Positions 5,738 to 5,970 of a DNA stretch of 5,970 bases are shown here, in pieces. Source of the DNA: a bacterium. Lineage in GTDB: Bacteria; Patescibacteriota; Minisyncoccia; Phycocordibacterales; UBA6065. The notes below the pieces were generated by a model that worked only from the letters and a program-made list of their open reading frames with translations, was not told where the DNA came from and did not search any database. Both the position numbers and the translations under genes were made by a program. Position 1 is the stretch's first letter, and each line of letters starts with the position of its first letter. The stretch lies in assembly GCA_030648825.1 (NCBI GenBank), contig JAUSGU010000076.1, forward strand, positions 1-5,970. Direction: 5' to 3'.

Positions 5738-5970
5738 ATGAAAGCATGGACTCAAGTCCCCGCTGGCGACATCAATGCCGCCAATCAACGTCTGTGGGTA
5801 GCGATCGGCGATAACGCCGAAGAAGTCGCAGCCCGCATCAACACCGACCCCGCGTTCGTGGCGAACATCGCACGACTCATGGTCAACGGCGGTTACGAGC
5901 CGTCAACGTCACAGAAACTCGCCCGCGAGATCATGGGCAAGAACTTCTTCGGCATCGAGGAGGCGATCAA
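5738..5970 (+). CDS. Hypothetical CPR-type protein, C-terminally truncated by window edge
   Basis: Seventy-seven codons are visible from the ATG at 5738 to the right edge, with no stop. The protein starts MKAWTQVPAGDINAANQRLW and contains MGKNFFGIEEAI from residue 66. I recall similar openings from proteins of unknown function that are repeated in Patescibacteria genomes, but I could not search. Residues 20-58 (WVAIGDNAEEVAARINTDP and onward to NGGYE) are mostly helical and could resemble a helix-turn-helix fold; that is only an impression. There is no signal peptide. The gene has a near-consensus promoter, a structured leader of about 180 bases and a consensus ribosome binding site, and it diverges from the peptidase operon. 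Its codons end mostly in C or G and it is clearly more G+C-rich than the minus-strand genes. This suggests strong expression or a different origin. Function is unknown. Confidence 0.85.
   Translation, partial: MKAWTQVPAGDINAANQRLWVAIGDNAEEVAARINTDPAFVANIARLMVNGGYEPSTSQKLAREIMGKNFFGIEEAI

Noticed and set aside
5555..5814. Frames 5555-5788 (minus) and 5599-5814 (plus)
   Set aside because: They overlap the leader and the start of the well-supported gene at 5738 in other frames, without ribosome binding sites or recognisable content.
1..5970. CRISPR array, retron, toxin-antitoxin or other defence system
   Set aside because: No spaced direct repeats, reverse transcriptase, nuclease-effector or small paired toxin genes are visible in the window.

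Overview
The window looks like a chromosomal segment of a Candidate Phyla Radiation (Patescibacteria) bacterium, most likely Parcubacteria-like. The reasons are the compact single-domain versions of housekeeping proteins, the very tight gene spacing, the general absence of Shine-Dalgarno sequences in the minus-strand operon, and the start of a plus-strand protein whose wording (MGKNFFGIEEAI near residue 66) I recall from CPR proteins of unknown function. This placement is from memory of protein families and not from a search.

Layout, following minus-strand transcription from right to left: an M16-family zinc peptidase (5449-4178), an AI-2E/PerM-type membrane protein (4165-3059), and methionyl-tRNA synthetase metG (3052-1619). 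They are separated by only 12 and 6 bases, so they form one transcription unit. A 184-base gap (1618-1435) follows. It holds a foldable RNA region and a good intrinsic terminator that ends only 14 bases before a TatD-family metal-dependent hydrolase (1434-571). The metG-tatD order is also known from Firmicutes. Behind tatD, a further minus-strand reading frame starts at 491 and runs off the left edge. It is an unrecognised protein with its own good ribosome binding site and a promoter-like TTGACA/TAGTAT pair overlapping the tatD 3' end.

On the right, a plus-strand gene starts at 5738 and runs off the right edge. It diverges from the peptidase gene across a 288-base intergenic region that is the most unusual part of the window. 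That region has a near-consensus sigma-70 promoter (TTGACA, 17 bases, TATACT) whose -35 box sits in the middle of a perfect 10-bp palindrome. It then has a roughly 180-base leader with a perfect 17-bp inverted repeat, recurrent TTTGAG/CTCAAA motifs, a small hairpin and a consensus AAGGAG ribosome binding site. The plus-strand gene is visibly richer in G+C and in C-ending codons than its neighbours. Together these suggest a strongly expressed or specifically regulated gene.

The three-gene block is ordinary housekeeping (protein quality control, membrane transport, translation). The two partial edge genes and the two structured intergenic regions are where new biology is most likely. I found no tRNA, rRNA, CRISPR array or insertion sequence.
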